Part shown: positions 8,032 to 15,218 of the stretch, piece after piece
How the letters are laid out: every line of letters begins with the position of its first letter
Numbering within the stretch: the first letter of the stretch is position 1
DNA from: Firmicutes bacterium UBA995
GTDB lineage: Bacteria > Bacillota > Sulfobacillia > UBA995
Direction of reading: 5' to 3'
Length of the DNA: 22,724 bases
Assembly (NCBI GenBank): GCA_002291985.1
Contig: DBBB01000162.1
Span: 1 to 22,724, forward strand
Program-made: the position numbers and the translations under genes
The notes under the pieces: model-generated
The model's database searches: none
Told to the model about the DNA's origin: nothing
Seen by the model: only the letters and a program-made list of their open reading frames with translations

Positions 8032-11000
8032 CTACACCTCCCCCGCTTCCATCACCTGCGCGTGGGCAATCCGCACGCCGCGGACTTCGCGGACCGTCTC
8101 CACCACCTGGGTCCTGGTGAAGGGCCGGACAAGCAGCTTCTCGAACGGGTCCTGAACCCGCACCATCTGCGGCGCTGCCGTGGCGCAGTGGTAGACCGCG
8201 TATAGCCAGTACTCGCCGCGCAGGTTGCAGGCGCGGGCCCACTCGTTGTCGGTGACCTCGATCTCGCCGATGCCCGCCCTGCCCTTGACCTCGATACAGC
8301 GACGCTCGTTGCCGGGACGAACGGAGAGCAGGTCGAAGCCGGGGTGGTCGGGCAGCCCCGCCGCCCGGGCCAGCTCGGGCACATGGACGAGCTTCACCTG
8401 GGCACCCGTCTCCTCCTCGAAGCTGCGTACCAAGTCCATGGCGATCTGCTCGATGTTGGCCTGGAGGCGTTCCCGGTCTTCGGGGTCGGTGGCCGGCACC
8501 ACCAGGGCATGGGCGAGGAACTCGACCTCGCCGGGGACGATCAGTTCAGGCTCGCGCCGCAGGACGGCCAGCGCCCGATTGCGGCGCTCGGAGAACGCGC
8601 GCTGCTGCTCTCTGATCTCCGAGAGGTACTGGGCGGCAGCCTTGTTCCCCTCGCGGGCTTTTTGCGATAGCCGGGCGCGGGCGGCGGCCAGTTCCGCCTC
8701 TTGAAAGTCGAAGCCGCGGTTGATGAAAGTGGCCCGTTCGTCCAGAGTTTTCAGCAGGCGCGATCGGCTTTCTACCGCCATGGTGCGGGCGACGCGCTCG
8801 GCCAGATAGGCCCGCGCCAGGTCGCGGTGCTCCTGGGCGACCATCGCCAGGCGCTGGGCCTCCGGGGGCAGACCGTGACCACCGCGCAGCAGGAGCAGGT
8901 GTTCGACCGGGCAGAGGGCGATGTCTGCCCCTTCGGACTGGCGGACGCCGGCGAGGCGGCACTCCACGATCTCTTCGCGGCCCAGTTCCTCGAGGTTGGC
9001 GTCTGCCTTGCGAACTACCGTCAGCCTTGCCAGGTGGAATAGATAAGGCTTCGTGGCGGTGGGATCGACGAACACGGCGCCGCGCAGGCCGTCCGCACCG
9101 AGTTCGAGGCGGACGATCTCCCGGAAGCGCTCGAACACCGGCTCGCCCGGATGCAGCCATATATGACCGTCGCGGTCCGCGGTTTCAGGCAGGTCGTCGG
9201 TGCGCACCACGGACAGGCCCCCGCGGGCGCGGGAGGGATACAGTTCGAGCGCGGTCAGCAGCGGGTCGACGGCCCCCGCCTTGACGGGCCGCAGGGCGAA
9301 CACCGCCCCGAGATCGCCATCGACATGCATGTTGACCAGGGGGGCGGCGGAAGCGATGAAGCGCCGTACGTATCCGGGTAACAGGCGGAAGAAGACCCCC
9401 TGTTCGATGCTTTCGCGCAGGCGCGGCAGCTCCCGCTTGATGTCGCCCCCGGCGCCGTAGAGGCGGCGGTCGTCCTGGGCGACGGCCCGCACCCGCTCCG
9501 GAGTCAGGCGATCGTCCAGCTCCCTGATGGCGGTCTCAGAATCGCCCAGCAGCGCCATCTCCATGTACTGCTTGATGGAGACGTCGACCAGAATGCGGCC
9601 GATGCTGTCGTACACCTTGTCGCTCCTGAGTTGTCTCCTGATCTTCTCCAGCTTGTCGAGCAGCGTCTTGAGGACATGACCTTCCCGGGTTGACCGCGCG
9701 ACCAGGTTCAGGATGATCACGGGATCGTGTTTCTGGCCGTAACGGTGGATGCGGCCCATGCGTTGTTCCAGGCGGGCCGGGTTCCACGGCACGTCGTAGT
9801 TGATCATGATCCAGCAGAACTGCAGGTTGATGCCTTCGGCTGCCGCATCGGTGCAGATCATGAAGCGGGCGCCGCCCTCGGCGGACTGCTTGCGGAAGCG
9901 TTCTACCTGCTCCTGCCGCTCGAGGTAGTTCATGCCCCCGTGGATGGTCGCGATCTGACCGGTGTAACCCAGCCCGTTGAGGCGTCGCACCAGGAAATCC
10001 TGCGTGTCGCGATGCTCGGTGAAGACGATCAGCCGCTCGCCGCCGAACCGTGGGTCGGCGATTACCTCTCGCAGCCTGTCGAACTTGGACTCCTGGCCGA
10101 GATCTTGGACCTGGCGGGCAAGGTCGCGCAGCCGCTCTACCTGCTCCAGTTCGGCCATGAGATCCGCGAGCGAGGTGGCGATGACGCCCTCCAACAGCCG
10201 GTCCTCGGCCAGCTCGTTCTCTTCCCGGCCGTCCTCGGCGCCTTCTTCATCGGCCGTCCTCGTATCCAGGATGTCTTCGTAGTCGGCGATCTTCCGCTGA
10301 AAGACCTGAAGCTGCTCGAGGGTGATGCGGCCGGCCTGGATGTCATCGATCACCGCCTTGAGCTTGTCGATGCGCCGCTCGAGCGAACGCAGCAAGGCGT
10401 AAGTGGAACTGGCCAGCCGCCGCTGGAACACTCCCATGGCCAGGCGGGCTGCGGACTGGTTCAGCAGCTGGGCCTTGTTGTAGACGTGCCGGAGATACTC
10501 GGTCGTCTCATCGTAGAGGCGTTGCTCGCCTATCTCTCCCCCAGCCAGGTCGTAGGTGAGGGTGTCGGCCATGCGCTGCGGATATAGCGGCTCGCCTGTC
10601 AGTTTGACCATCTCTTCTTTGGTGCGGCGAAGGAAATGGCGCTTGCGGTGGTCGGCGGGAAAACGCTCAAAAGCCTCGGGGGTGGCCAGCACTTCTGGTT
10701 CGAGCAGGCGCCACAGGGCGTAGTATGGGTACTCCTTGCCCATGTGGGGCGTGGCGGTGAGCAGGAGCAGGTGATGGGCTAGCCAGGGTAGACGCCAGAC
10801 CGGGTCGCCCGTGTGGACCCCGGCGAGGGCCTCCGCCAGGCGGTAGCGGTCGGTCTTGCGGAGGCGGAAGTCGCTGCCCCGGTCGCAAGACAGCTTGTGG
10901 GCCTCATCGAACACCACGAGTTCGTAGGGTTCGACGCTTTCCTCTCTGAGGCGAGCGAATACCCGCTCTCCCGCAAGGGTGTCGACACTCACGATCAAGC

Positions 11001-11673
11001 GGTCGCTCGATGGTCCCCGGAAAGGATTGCGGCTCCGTACGTCGCCACCGCTGACGATGTCGAACTGCAGGCGGAAGAGGGTCGAAAGCTCCCGCTGCCA
11101 GTTGCCTACCAGTCCGGCCGGCGGGACGATGAGGACGCGCCTGAGCAGGCGGCGAGACAGCATCTCCCGGATGTAGATGCCGGTCATGATCGTCTTGCCC
11201 GCGCCCGCGTCATCGGCGAGCAGAAAACGGAGGCGGGGTTGCTTCAGGAGGTGGTCATAAGCTGCGATGAGCTGGTGGGGGAGCGGGTCGATCCTGGCGG
11301 TCTCGGTAGTAAACGCGGGGTTGGCCAGATGCCCGAAGGACAGCCGTTCGCCTTCGACGAGCGCCCGGACCGCGTCCGGCTGAGCGGTGAAGTCCAGCAC
11401 GGGCGGCGCCGCCGTATGACGGGTAGGTTCGGGCTCGGGGACCTGCTCGGTCTCCTCTCGCGCGAGCCGCAGGATCTGGCTCCACGAAAGCGGGGAGGGG
11501 CGGGACTTGCCATACTCCCAGCGGTTGATCGTCGGCAAGGATACCCCGAGCGCCTTGGCCAGGGCAGCCTGGGTGAGGCCCAGGCGGGCGCGGAGGCGCT
11601 TGATCTGGACCGGATAGTCGTCTCCCCGTTGCTGGTCTGCCACCCGCCGAACGCGCTCATCGCGATGGTCCAT
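8032..11673 (-). CDS. XRE-HTH / SNF2 helicase / DUF3883 fusion protein
   Basis: This 1213-residue protein opens with an XRE-type helix-turn-helix at about 22-72 (LGLTQAALAKALGVS, then TINRWEYGKSRPS). A superfamily 2 SNF2-like engine follows: DDAGAGKT (Walker A, 154-161), FDEAHK (255-260), LLTATPH (304-310), and in the second RecA domain CTDAAAEGINLQ (607-618) and QRMGRIHRYGQ (637-647). The C-terminal 110 residues match DUF3883: PGFD at 1111-1114, IEVKG at 1127-1131, NEWARA and EYWLYAVY. The IEVK context resembles a PD-(D/E)xK core. The engine resembles the DrmD/BrxHII class of defence helicases. The ATG at 11673 lacks a Shine-Dalgarno site but sits exactly where transcription should start from the promoter at 11680-11708, so translation is probably leaderless; a GTG 10 codons in is the alternative. 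It is the first gene of the operon. Confidence 0.92.
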   Translation of the reverse strand: MDHRDERVRRVADQQRGDDYPVQIKRLRARLGLTQAALAKALGVSLPTINRWEYGKSRPSPLSWSQILRLAREETEQVPEPEPTRHTAAPPVLDFTAQPDAVRALVEGERLSFGHLANPAFTTETARIDPLPHQLIAAYDHLLKQPRLRFLLADDAGAGKTIMTGIYIREMLSRRLLRRVLIVPPAGLVGNWQRELSTLFRLQFDIVSGGDVRSRNPFRGPSSDRLIVSVDTLAGERVFARLREESVEPYELVVFDEAHKLSCDRGSDFRLRKTDRYRLAEALAGVHTGDPVWRLPWLAHHLLLLTATPHMGKEYPYYALWRLLEPEVLATPEAFERFPADHRKRHFLRRTKEEMVKLTGEPLYPQRMADTLTYDLAGGEIGEQRLYDETTEYLRHVYNKAQLLNQSAARLAMGVFQRRLASSTYALLRSLERRIDKLKAVIDDIQAGRITLEQLQVFQRKIADYEDILDTRTADEEGAEDGREENELAEDRLLEGVIATSLADLMAELEQVERLRDLARQVQDLGQESKFDRLREVIADPRFGGERLIVFTEHRDTQDFLVRRLNGLGYTGQIATIHGGMNYLERQEQVERFRKQSAEGGARFMICTDAAAEGINLQFCWIMINYDVPWNPARLEQRMGRIHRYGQKHDPVIILNLVARSTREGHVLKTLLDKLEKIRRQLRSDKVYDSIGRILVDVSIKQYMEMALLGDSETAIRELDDRLTPERVRAVAQDDRRLYGAGGDIKRELPRLRESIEQGVFFRLLPGYVRRFIASAAPLVNMHVDGDLGAVFALRPVKAGAVDPLLTALELYPSRARGGLSVVRTDDLPETADRDGHIWLHPGEPVFERFREIVRLELGADGLRGAVFVDPTATKPYLFHLARLTVVRKADANLEELGREEIVECRLAGVRQSEGADIALCPVEHLLLLRGGHGLPPEAQRLAMVAQEHRDLARAYLAERVARTMAVESRSRLLKTLDERATFINRGFDFQEAELAAARARLSQKAREGNKAAAQYLSEIREQQRAFSERRNRALAVLRREPELIVPGEVEFLAHALVVPATDPEDRERLQANIEQIAMDLVRSFEEETGAQVKLVHVPELARAAGLPDHPGFDLLSVRPGNERRCIEVKGRAGIGEIEVTDNEWARACNLRGEYWLYAVYHCATAAPQMVRVQDPFEKLLVRPFTRTQVVETVREVRGVRIAHAQVMEAGEV

Positions 11674-11679
11674 GTAACT

Positions 11680-11708
11680 TATATATCATGTGATAAGCGT
11701 GAGGTCAA
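11680..11708 (-). promoter_or_regulatory. Promoter of the defence operon
   Basis: On the minus strand TTGACC (11708-11703) and TATATA (11685-11680) are separated by exactly 17 nt, a near-consensus housekeeping sigma promoter. Six bases separate the -10 box from the ATG at 11673, which places the predicted transcription start on the A of the start codon. No ribosome site precedes the ATG, which fits a leaderless message. The call is from sequence only. Confidence 0.7.
11684..11695. promoter_or_regulatory. Palindromic candidate operator in the defence promoter
   Basis: A perfect inverted repeat TATCA-CA-TGATA lies in the spacer and covers the first two bases of the -10 box. A repressor bound here would block RNA polymerase. 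Short AT-rich palindromes of this kind are typical XRE-family operators, and the first gene of the operon carries an XRE domain. That this domain binds here is inference. Confidence 0.45.
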
Positions 11709-11825
11709 GATAGCACCCGGTCGACTTTGCCAGGAACATTCGCAACCCATATCCCCTCGGGAACATTTCTTGTTGAGTGAGCCGGTACCCGTTCGGCTAC
11801 ATTTTAGCTGAGTGATCGGGGCGTA

Positions 11826-11854
11826 TTGCCGCCCCGCATCCGCCGTGATATACT
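11826..11854 (+). promoter_or_regulatory. Promoter of the infC-rpmI-rplT operon
   Basis: TTGCCG (11826-11831) and TATACT (11849-11854) are 17 nt apart, a good match to a vegetative promoter. The expected start site is near 11861, leaving an untranslated leader of about 190 nt before infC. It points away from the defence-operon promoter; the two -35 boxes are about 118 bp apart. Confidence 0.7.
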
Positions 11855-11860
11855 ACCTGT

Positions 11861-12050
11861 TGCCAAGGGGCCGCGCCGGACGCGGCTCTCCGAACGCGAT
11901 AGGACCCAACGGTACGAAGTAGAAGCTGCCCGCTTCTCACCCCGGAGCACCACGAGGTCGCCACCGGGGTCCAGACCGGAGGACCGTCTGCCGACAAAGC
12001 GGGTGCATCGCACCCGCTCTACTTTATCAGGAGGGGAGGTGAATCGGAAA
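11861..12050 (+). ncRNA. Structured 5' leader of infC operon (L20-leader-like)
   Basis: The stretch between the promoter and infC is rich in hairpins: GCCGCG/CGCGGC (11870-11886), AGAAGC/GCTTCT (11921-11937), ACCCCGG/CCGGGGT (11939-11970), and a strong terminal hairpin at 11998-12018. In Firmicutes the infC-rpmI-rplT operon is controlled by a leader RNA that binds ribosomal protein L20 and ends in an attenuator terminator. The position and architecture here fit, but I cannot run a covariance search, so the family name is an inference. Confidence 0.55.
11998..12028 (+). terminator. Attenuator-like terminator hairpin before infC
   Basis: AGCGGGTGC and GCACCCGCT form a 9-bp stem with a 3-nt loop (11998-12018), followed by the moderately T-rich CTACTTTATC. 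It lies directly upstream of the infC ribosome site and downstream of the operon promoter, where an attenuator is expected. The T-tract is imperfect, so it may be a weak or regulated terminator. Confidence 0.55.
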
Positions 12051-12635
12051 ATCAGCAGGGATTTGCGGATTAACGAGCAGGTCCGGGCCAGAGAAGTGAG
12101 GCTGGTGGACGAACAAGGGCAACAACTCGGGATCGTCCCCACCCGCGATGCGCTCAACCTGGCCCAGGAGCGGAACCTCGATCTGGTCGAAGTGGCGCCC
12201 CTGGCCCGTCCGGTGGTGTGTCGGATCATGGATTACGGCAGGTTCAAGTACGACGAGAGCAAGCGCGACCGGGAGGCCCGCAAGAAGCAACGAGCGGTGG
12301 ATATCAAGGAAGTCAAGATGCGCCCGCGCATCGACGACCACGACTTCGAAGTCAAGGCCCGGGCGGCCGACCGTTTTCTGCGGGAAGGCAACAAGGTCAA
12401 GGTCACCATCATGTTCCGGGGGCGGGAAGTGGTGCATGCCGACCTTGGGCGCCGGGTGCTGGACCAACTAGTCTCGCAGGTGCAACAGGCGGGGTCGGTG
12501 GAACGACCGGCCCGTCTCGAAGGCCGCAACATGATATTGATCCTCGCACCGAGACCGGCTACCAGGAGTGGGCCGGTCCAGGCAGGTTCCGGAGAAGAAG
12601 GCGGGATGAAACGTGCCCAAAATGAAAACGCATAG
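12051..12635 (+). CDS. infC: Translation initiation factor IF-3, probable ATC start
   Basis: IF-3 binds the 30S subunit, prevents premature 50S joining and checks the start codon. After the proposed start the product reads (M)SRDLRINEQVRAREVRLVD, which aligns residue for residue with Bacillus IF-3 (MSKDFIINEQ), whose gene begins with the rare codon ATT. Here the equivalent codon is ATC at 12051. A full GGAGGTGA ribosome site lies at 12035-12042, 8 nt before it. The alternative GTG at 12039 overlaps that ribosome site. The N-domain, linker (DREARKKQ) and C-domain (IDDHDF..KARAADRFL, GREVVHADLG, GRNMILILAP) are complete. The protein (194 residues) has a tail of about 20 residues beyond the usual end. 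The last 23 nt overlap rpmI. A rare start codon is the known basis of IF-3 autoregulation. Identity is certain; the start is probable. Confidence 0.95.
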   Translation: MSRDLRINEQVRAREVRLVDEQGQQLGIVPTRDALNLAQERNLDLVEVAPLARPVVCRIMDYGRFKYDESKRDREARKKQRAVDIKEVKMRPRIDDHDFEVKARAADRFLREGNKVKVTIMFRGREVVHADLGRRVLDQLVSQVQQAGSVERPARLEGRNMILILAPRPATRSGPVQAGSGEEGGMKRAQNENA

Positions 12636-12810
12636 TGGAGCCAAAAAGCGCTTCAAGCTCACCGGCAGGGGAAAGGTGCTGCGCCGTAAAGGCTACAAGA
12701 GTCACCTCCTTGGCAAGAAACGGGCAGCCAGGAAGCGGCGGCTACGCCAGGCCACGCTGGTCAGCGAAACCATGGTCAGGAAGATCAAGAAGCTCATGCC
12801 GTACGCCTGA
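12613..12810 (+). CDS. rpmI: 50S ribosomal protein L35
   Basis: This 65-residue basic protein begins MPKMKTHSGAKKRFKLTG, the hallmark of L35, and has normal length. The GTG start at 12613 is chosen because it restores the conserved MPKMKTHSGA N-terminus; the later ATG would remove it. The start lies inside the end of infC (23-nt overlap), which implies translational coupling. L35 is a structural protein of the large ribosomal subunit. Confidence 0.96.
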   Translation: MPKMKTHSGAKKRFKLTGRGKVLRRKGYKSHLLGKKRAARKRRLRQATLVSETMVRKIKKLMPYA

Positions 12811-12837
12811 ACTATCTGGCGCAGGAGGTGGATGCCC

Positions 12838-13197
12838 ATGCCGAGAGTCAAGAAAGGCGTGACCAAGCGACGCCGCCACAAGAAGACCCTGAAGCTGGCC
12901 AGGGGTTTCCGGGGAACGCGTTCCAAGCTGTTCCGGCCGGCCAATGAGGCGGTACTGCACGCGCTGGCCTATGCTTACCGCCACCGCCGCACCCGCAAGC
13001 GCGACTTCCGGCGGTTGTGGATCGCCCGCATCAACGCTGCCGCTCGACGAGACGGCATTTCGTATAGCCGGCTGATGAACGGCCTGCGAAGAGCCGGCGT
13101 TGCCGTCAACCGCAAGATGCTCGCCGACCTTGCGGTACGCGATCAGGCTGCTTTCGGCCAAATCGTGCACAAGGCCAAAAGCAACCTGGGACCATGA
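12838..13197 (+). CDS. rplT: 50S ribosomal protein L20
   Basis: This 119-residue protein begins MPRVKKGVTKRRRHKK and contains ARGFRGTRSKLFRPANEAV, the standard L20 sequence and length. The ATG at 12838 has GGAGGTG 7 nt upstream; the in-frame ATG at 12832 is too close to that site. L20 binds 23S rRNA early in 50S assembly and in Firmicutes represses its own operon through the leader RNA. The next gene starts 21 nt downstream with no terminator between them. Confidence 0.97.
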   Translation: MPRVKKGVTKRRRHKKTLKLARGFRGTRSKLFRPANEAVLHALAYAYRHRRTRKRDFRRLWIARINAAARRDGISYSRLMNGLRRAGVAVNRKMLADLAVRDQAAFGQIVHKAKSNLGP

Positions 13198-13218
13198 TCG
13201 GGAGGGACTGATGACAAG

Positions 13219-13869
13219 GTGGCGGCCAGGCAGTTCGCGGTGATCGGTCTGGGTCGGTTCGGCCGGTCCGTGGCCCTCACCCTGGCCGAGATGGGCTGTG
13301 AGGTTCTCGGGTTGGACCTCGAGGAAGATGTGGTTCAGGAAATGATGAATTGCCTGACCCACGTAGTTCAGGCGGACGCGACCGACGAGGAAACGCTGCG
13401 TTCTCTCGGACTCCGAAACTTTGACGTGGTGGTGGTCGGCATAGGCCAGGACATTCAGTCCAGCATCCTGGCAACCTTGATGCTCAAGGAACTCGGCGTC
13501 GGGAATGTCGTTGCCAAGGCGCAGACGGAGGCCCACGGCAAGGTGCTGGCGCGCGTGGGCGCCGATCGCGTGGTGTTCCCCGAGCGAGACATGGGAGCGC
13601 GCGTTGCCCACAGTCTGGTATCGGCCAACGTGCTGGACCAGATCGAGCTGTCGCCCGACTACACCATCATGGAGATCGTGGCCGGAGAGAAGTTGGCAAC
13701 CAAGACGCTGAGGCAGTTAGACCTTCGGGCCAAGTACGGGCTGAACGTGATGGCCATCCGCAAGGGTGACGAGGTGATCGTGTCGCCCAGGGCCGACGAA
13801 TCCATTGCCGCCGACGATGTTCTGGTGGTTATCGGACGGGATGACGCCATCAGACGGTTAGAGGCCTGA
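13219..13869 (+). CDS. ktrA: Ktr/Trk potassium uptake regulatory subunit (first RCK protein)
   Basis: This 216-residue protein has a Rossmann RCK_N domain at about 4-125 (FAVIGLGRFGRS nucleotide loop at 6-17 and LDLEED at the end of the second strand) and an RCK_C domain at about 138-216. The size is that of KtrA, half that of enteric TrkA. KtrA rings bind ATP/ADP or NAD(H) and gate the membrane subunit. GTG at 13219 is used because the frame has no other suitable start before the Rossmann loop; its GGGAGGG ribosome site is rather far (12 nt). It follows rplT by 21 nt and precedes the membrane subunit by 1 nt. Confidence 0.93.
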   Translation: MAARQFAVIGLGRFGRSVALTLAEMGCEVLGLDLEEDVVQEMMNCLTHVVQADATDEETLRSLGLRNFDVVVVGIGQDIQSSILATLMLKELGVGNVVAKAQTEAHGKVLARVGADRVVFPERDMGARVAHSLVSANVLDQIELSPDYTIMEIVAGEKLATKTLRQLDLRAKYGLNVMAIRKGDEVIVSPRADESIAADDVLVVIGRDDAIRRLEA

Positions 13870-13870
13870 T

Positions 13871-15208
13871 ATGGCGGCAGTTGAAGAGAGAATTCAGGTG
13901 CGGCCCTTACGGCCGGAGCGCAAGCTCGTCCTGGGTTTTGCCGGCGCGATCATGGCCGGCGCCCTCCTGCTCCAGCTTCCCTGGTCCACCGCGGACGGCC
14001 GGGGCTTGCCCCTCGTGGATGCGCTTTTCACTGCCACCTCGGCCGTCTGCGTCACCGGCCTGTCGGTCATCTACGTCGGCACGGGGCTGAGCGGGTTTGG
14101 GCAGGTCGTGGTATTGCTGTTGATCCAGATCGGCGGCCTCGGCATCATGACCCTGTCTACCATGGCTGCCGTGCTGATCGGGAAGCGGATCGGCCTGGCC
14201 GAACGGCTGACGATGAAGGAAGCCATCGGCGTGGACGAACTGGCGGGCCTGGTGCGGCTCGTGCGGGTAGTCGTGATGGCTGCCCTGGCCATCCAAGGCG
14301 CCGGCGCGATCCTCTTAACCGTCCGGTTCGCGCGGGACTTCCCTCTGGCGCAGGCCGCATGGTACGGCGTGTTTCACGCCGTCTCCGCTTTCAACAATGC
14401 AGGTCTGTCCCTGTTTGCCACCAGCCTCCAGGCGTATGTGGGCGACCTGTGGGTCAACCTGGTGTTCATGGCCCTGATCGTCCTGGGAGGAATCGGCTTT
14501 TACGTACTGGCCGATGTATGGCGCAACGGCCGCCGCCTGTCCCTGCACTCGCAACTGGTGATCTGGCTTTCGGCCGGCCTGATCCTCACCGGTATGGCCA
14601 TCATCCTGGGCGCCGAGTGGGGCAATCCGGCCACGCTGGGATCGTTGCCCCCGGGCGAACGCCTGCTTGCCGCCGCCTTTCAATCGATCACACCCCGCAC
14701 GGCCGGCTTCAACACCGTGCCCATCGGCCAGTTTCGCGATGGCACGCTGCTGGTACTGATCGTGCTGATGGTCATCGGCGCCTCCCCGGGGTCGACGGGA
14801 GGGGGCATCAAGACCACCACCTTCTGGGTGCTGCTGGCGTCGGTTCACGCCATCCTCACCGGGCGGGAAGAGGTTGTCGTCTTCCAGCGACGGCTGAGCC
14901 GACTTGCTACCGACAAAGCGCTGGTCATCCTCGTGCTCACGCTGACGGTGTTGCTTGCGACCACGGCGCTGCTGACGGTGACCGAGGCGATGCCTTTCCG
15001 GGATGTCTTGTTTGAAGCGGTTTCCGCTTTCGGCACGGTCGGCCTGTCCACCGGCATCACTCCCCAGCTCTCAGTGCTCGGCCGCCTGGTCTTGCCCCTG
15101 ACGATGTTCGTGGGCAGGCTGGGGCCGATCACCGTCGCGTTGGCCGTAGCTCAGCGCCGGCGGGTGGCCGGGGTTCGCTACCCCGAGGACCGGGTGATGG
15201 TGGGGTGA
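13871..15208 (+). CDS. ktrB: Ktr/Trk potassium transporter membrane subunit
   Basis: This 445-residue polytopic membrane protein has the four pseudo-repeated pore loops of the TrkH/KtrB family: TSAVCVTGLSV, SAFNNAGLSL, TPRTAGFNTV and SAFGTVGLSTG, each with the selectivity-filter glycine. It also has the SPGSTGGGIKTTT segment that follows the third pore loop. It carries K+ (often with Na+) across the inner membrane together with RCK subunits. It begins 1 nt after the first ktrA stop and is followed after 10 nt by a second RCK gene, so one pore gene is flanked by two regulators. Confidence 0.95.
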   Translation: MAAVEERIQVRPLRPERKLVLGFAGAIMAGALLLQLPWSTADGRGLPLVDALFTATSAVCVTGLSVIYVGTGLSGFGQVVVLLLIQIGGLGIMTLSTMAAVLIGKRIGLAERLTMKEAIGVDELAGLVRLVRVVVMAALAIQGAGAILLTVRFARDFPLAQAAWYGVFHAVSAFNNAGLSLFATSLQAYVGDLWVNLVFMALIVLGGIGFYVLADVWRNGRRLSLHSQLVIWLSAGLILTGMAIILGAEWGNPATLGSLPPGERLLAAAFQSITPRTAGFNTVPIGQFRDGTLLVLIVLMVIGASPGSTGGGIKTTTFWVLLASVHAILTGREEVVVFQRRLSRLATDKALVILVLTLTVLLATTALLTVTEAMPFRDVLFEAVSAFGTVGLSTGITPQLSVLGRLVLPLTMFVGRLGPITVALAVAQRRRVAGVRYPEDRVMVG

Positions 15209-15218
15209 TTCTGCCTAC

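Noticed and set aside
8030..8242. N-terminal extension of the AAA ATPase into the helicase gene
   Set aside because: The added residues are out-of-frame helicase sequence; the ATG at 8029 has a good ribosome site and begins a sensible protein.
1..11673. Complete BREX or DISARM system
   Set aside because: No PglZ phosphatase, BrxL protease, BrxA/B, DUF1998 or PLD nuclease gene is present in the window; only the methylase and helicase classes overlap. The left edge is cut, so this is provisional.
9727..11811. Plus-strand frames opposite the helicase (286 and 332 codons)
   Set aside because: Shadows of the SNF2 helicase gene, whose motifs are unambiguous on the minus strand.
11750..11812. Hairpin AGCCG/CGGCT followed by ATTTT between the divergent promoters
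   Set aside because: Only a 5-bp stem with a 9-nt loop, and no gene ends nearby on the plus strand that would need a terminator.
11826..12050. Upstream in-frame extension of infC by 75 codons
   Set aside because: It would start inside the promoter and translate the structured leader; homology to IF-3 begins only at the ATC/GTG region.
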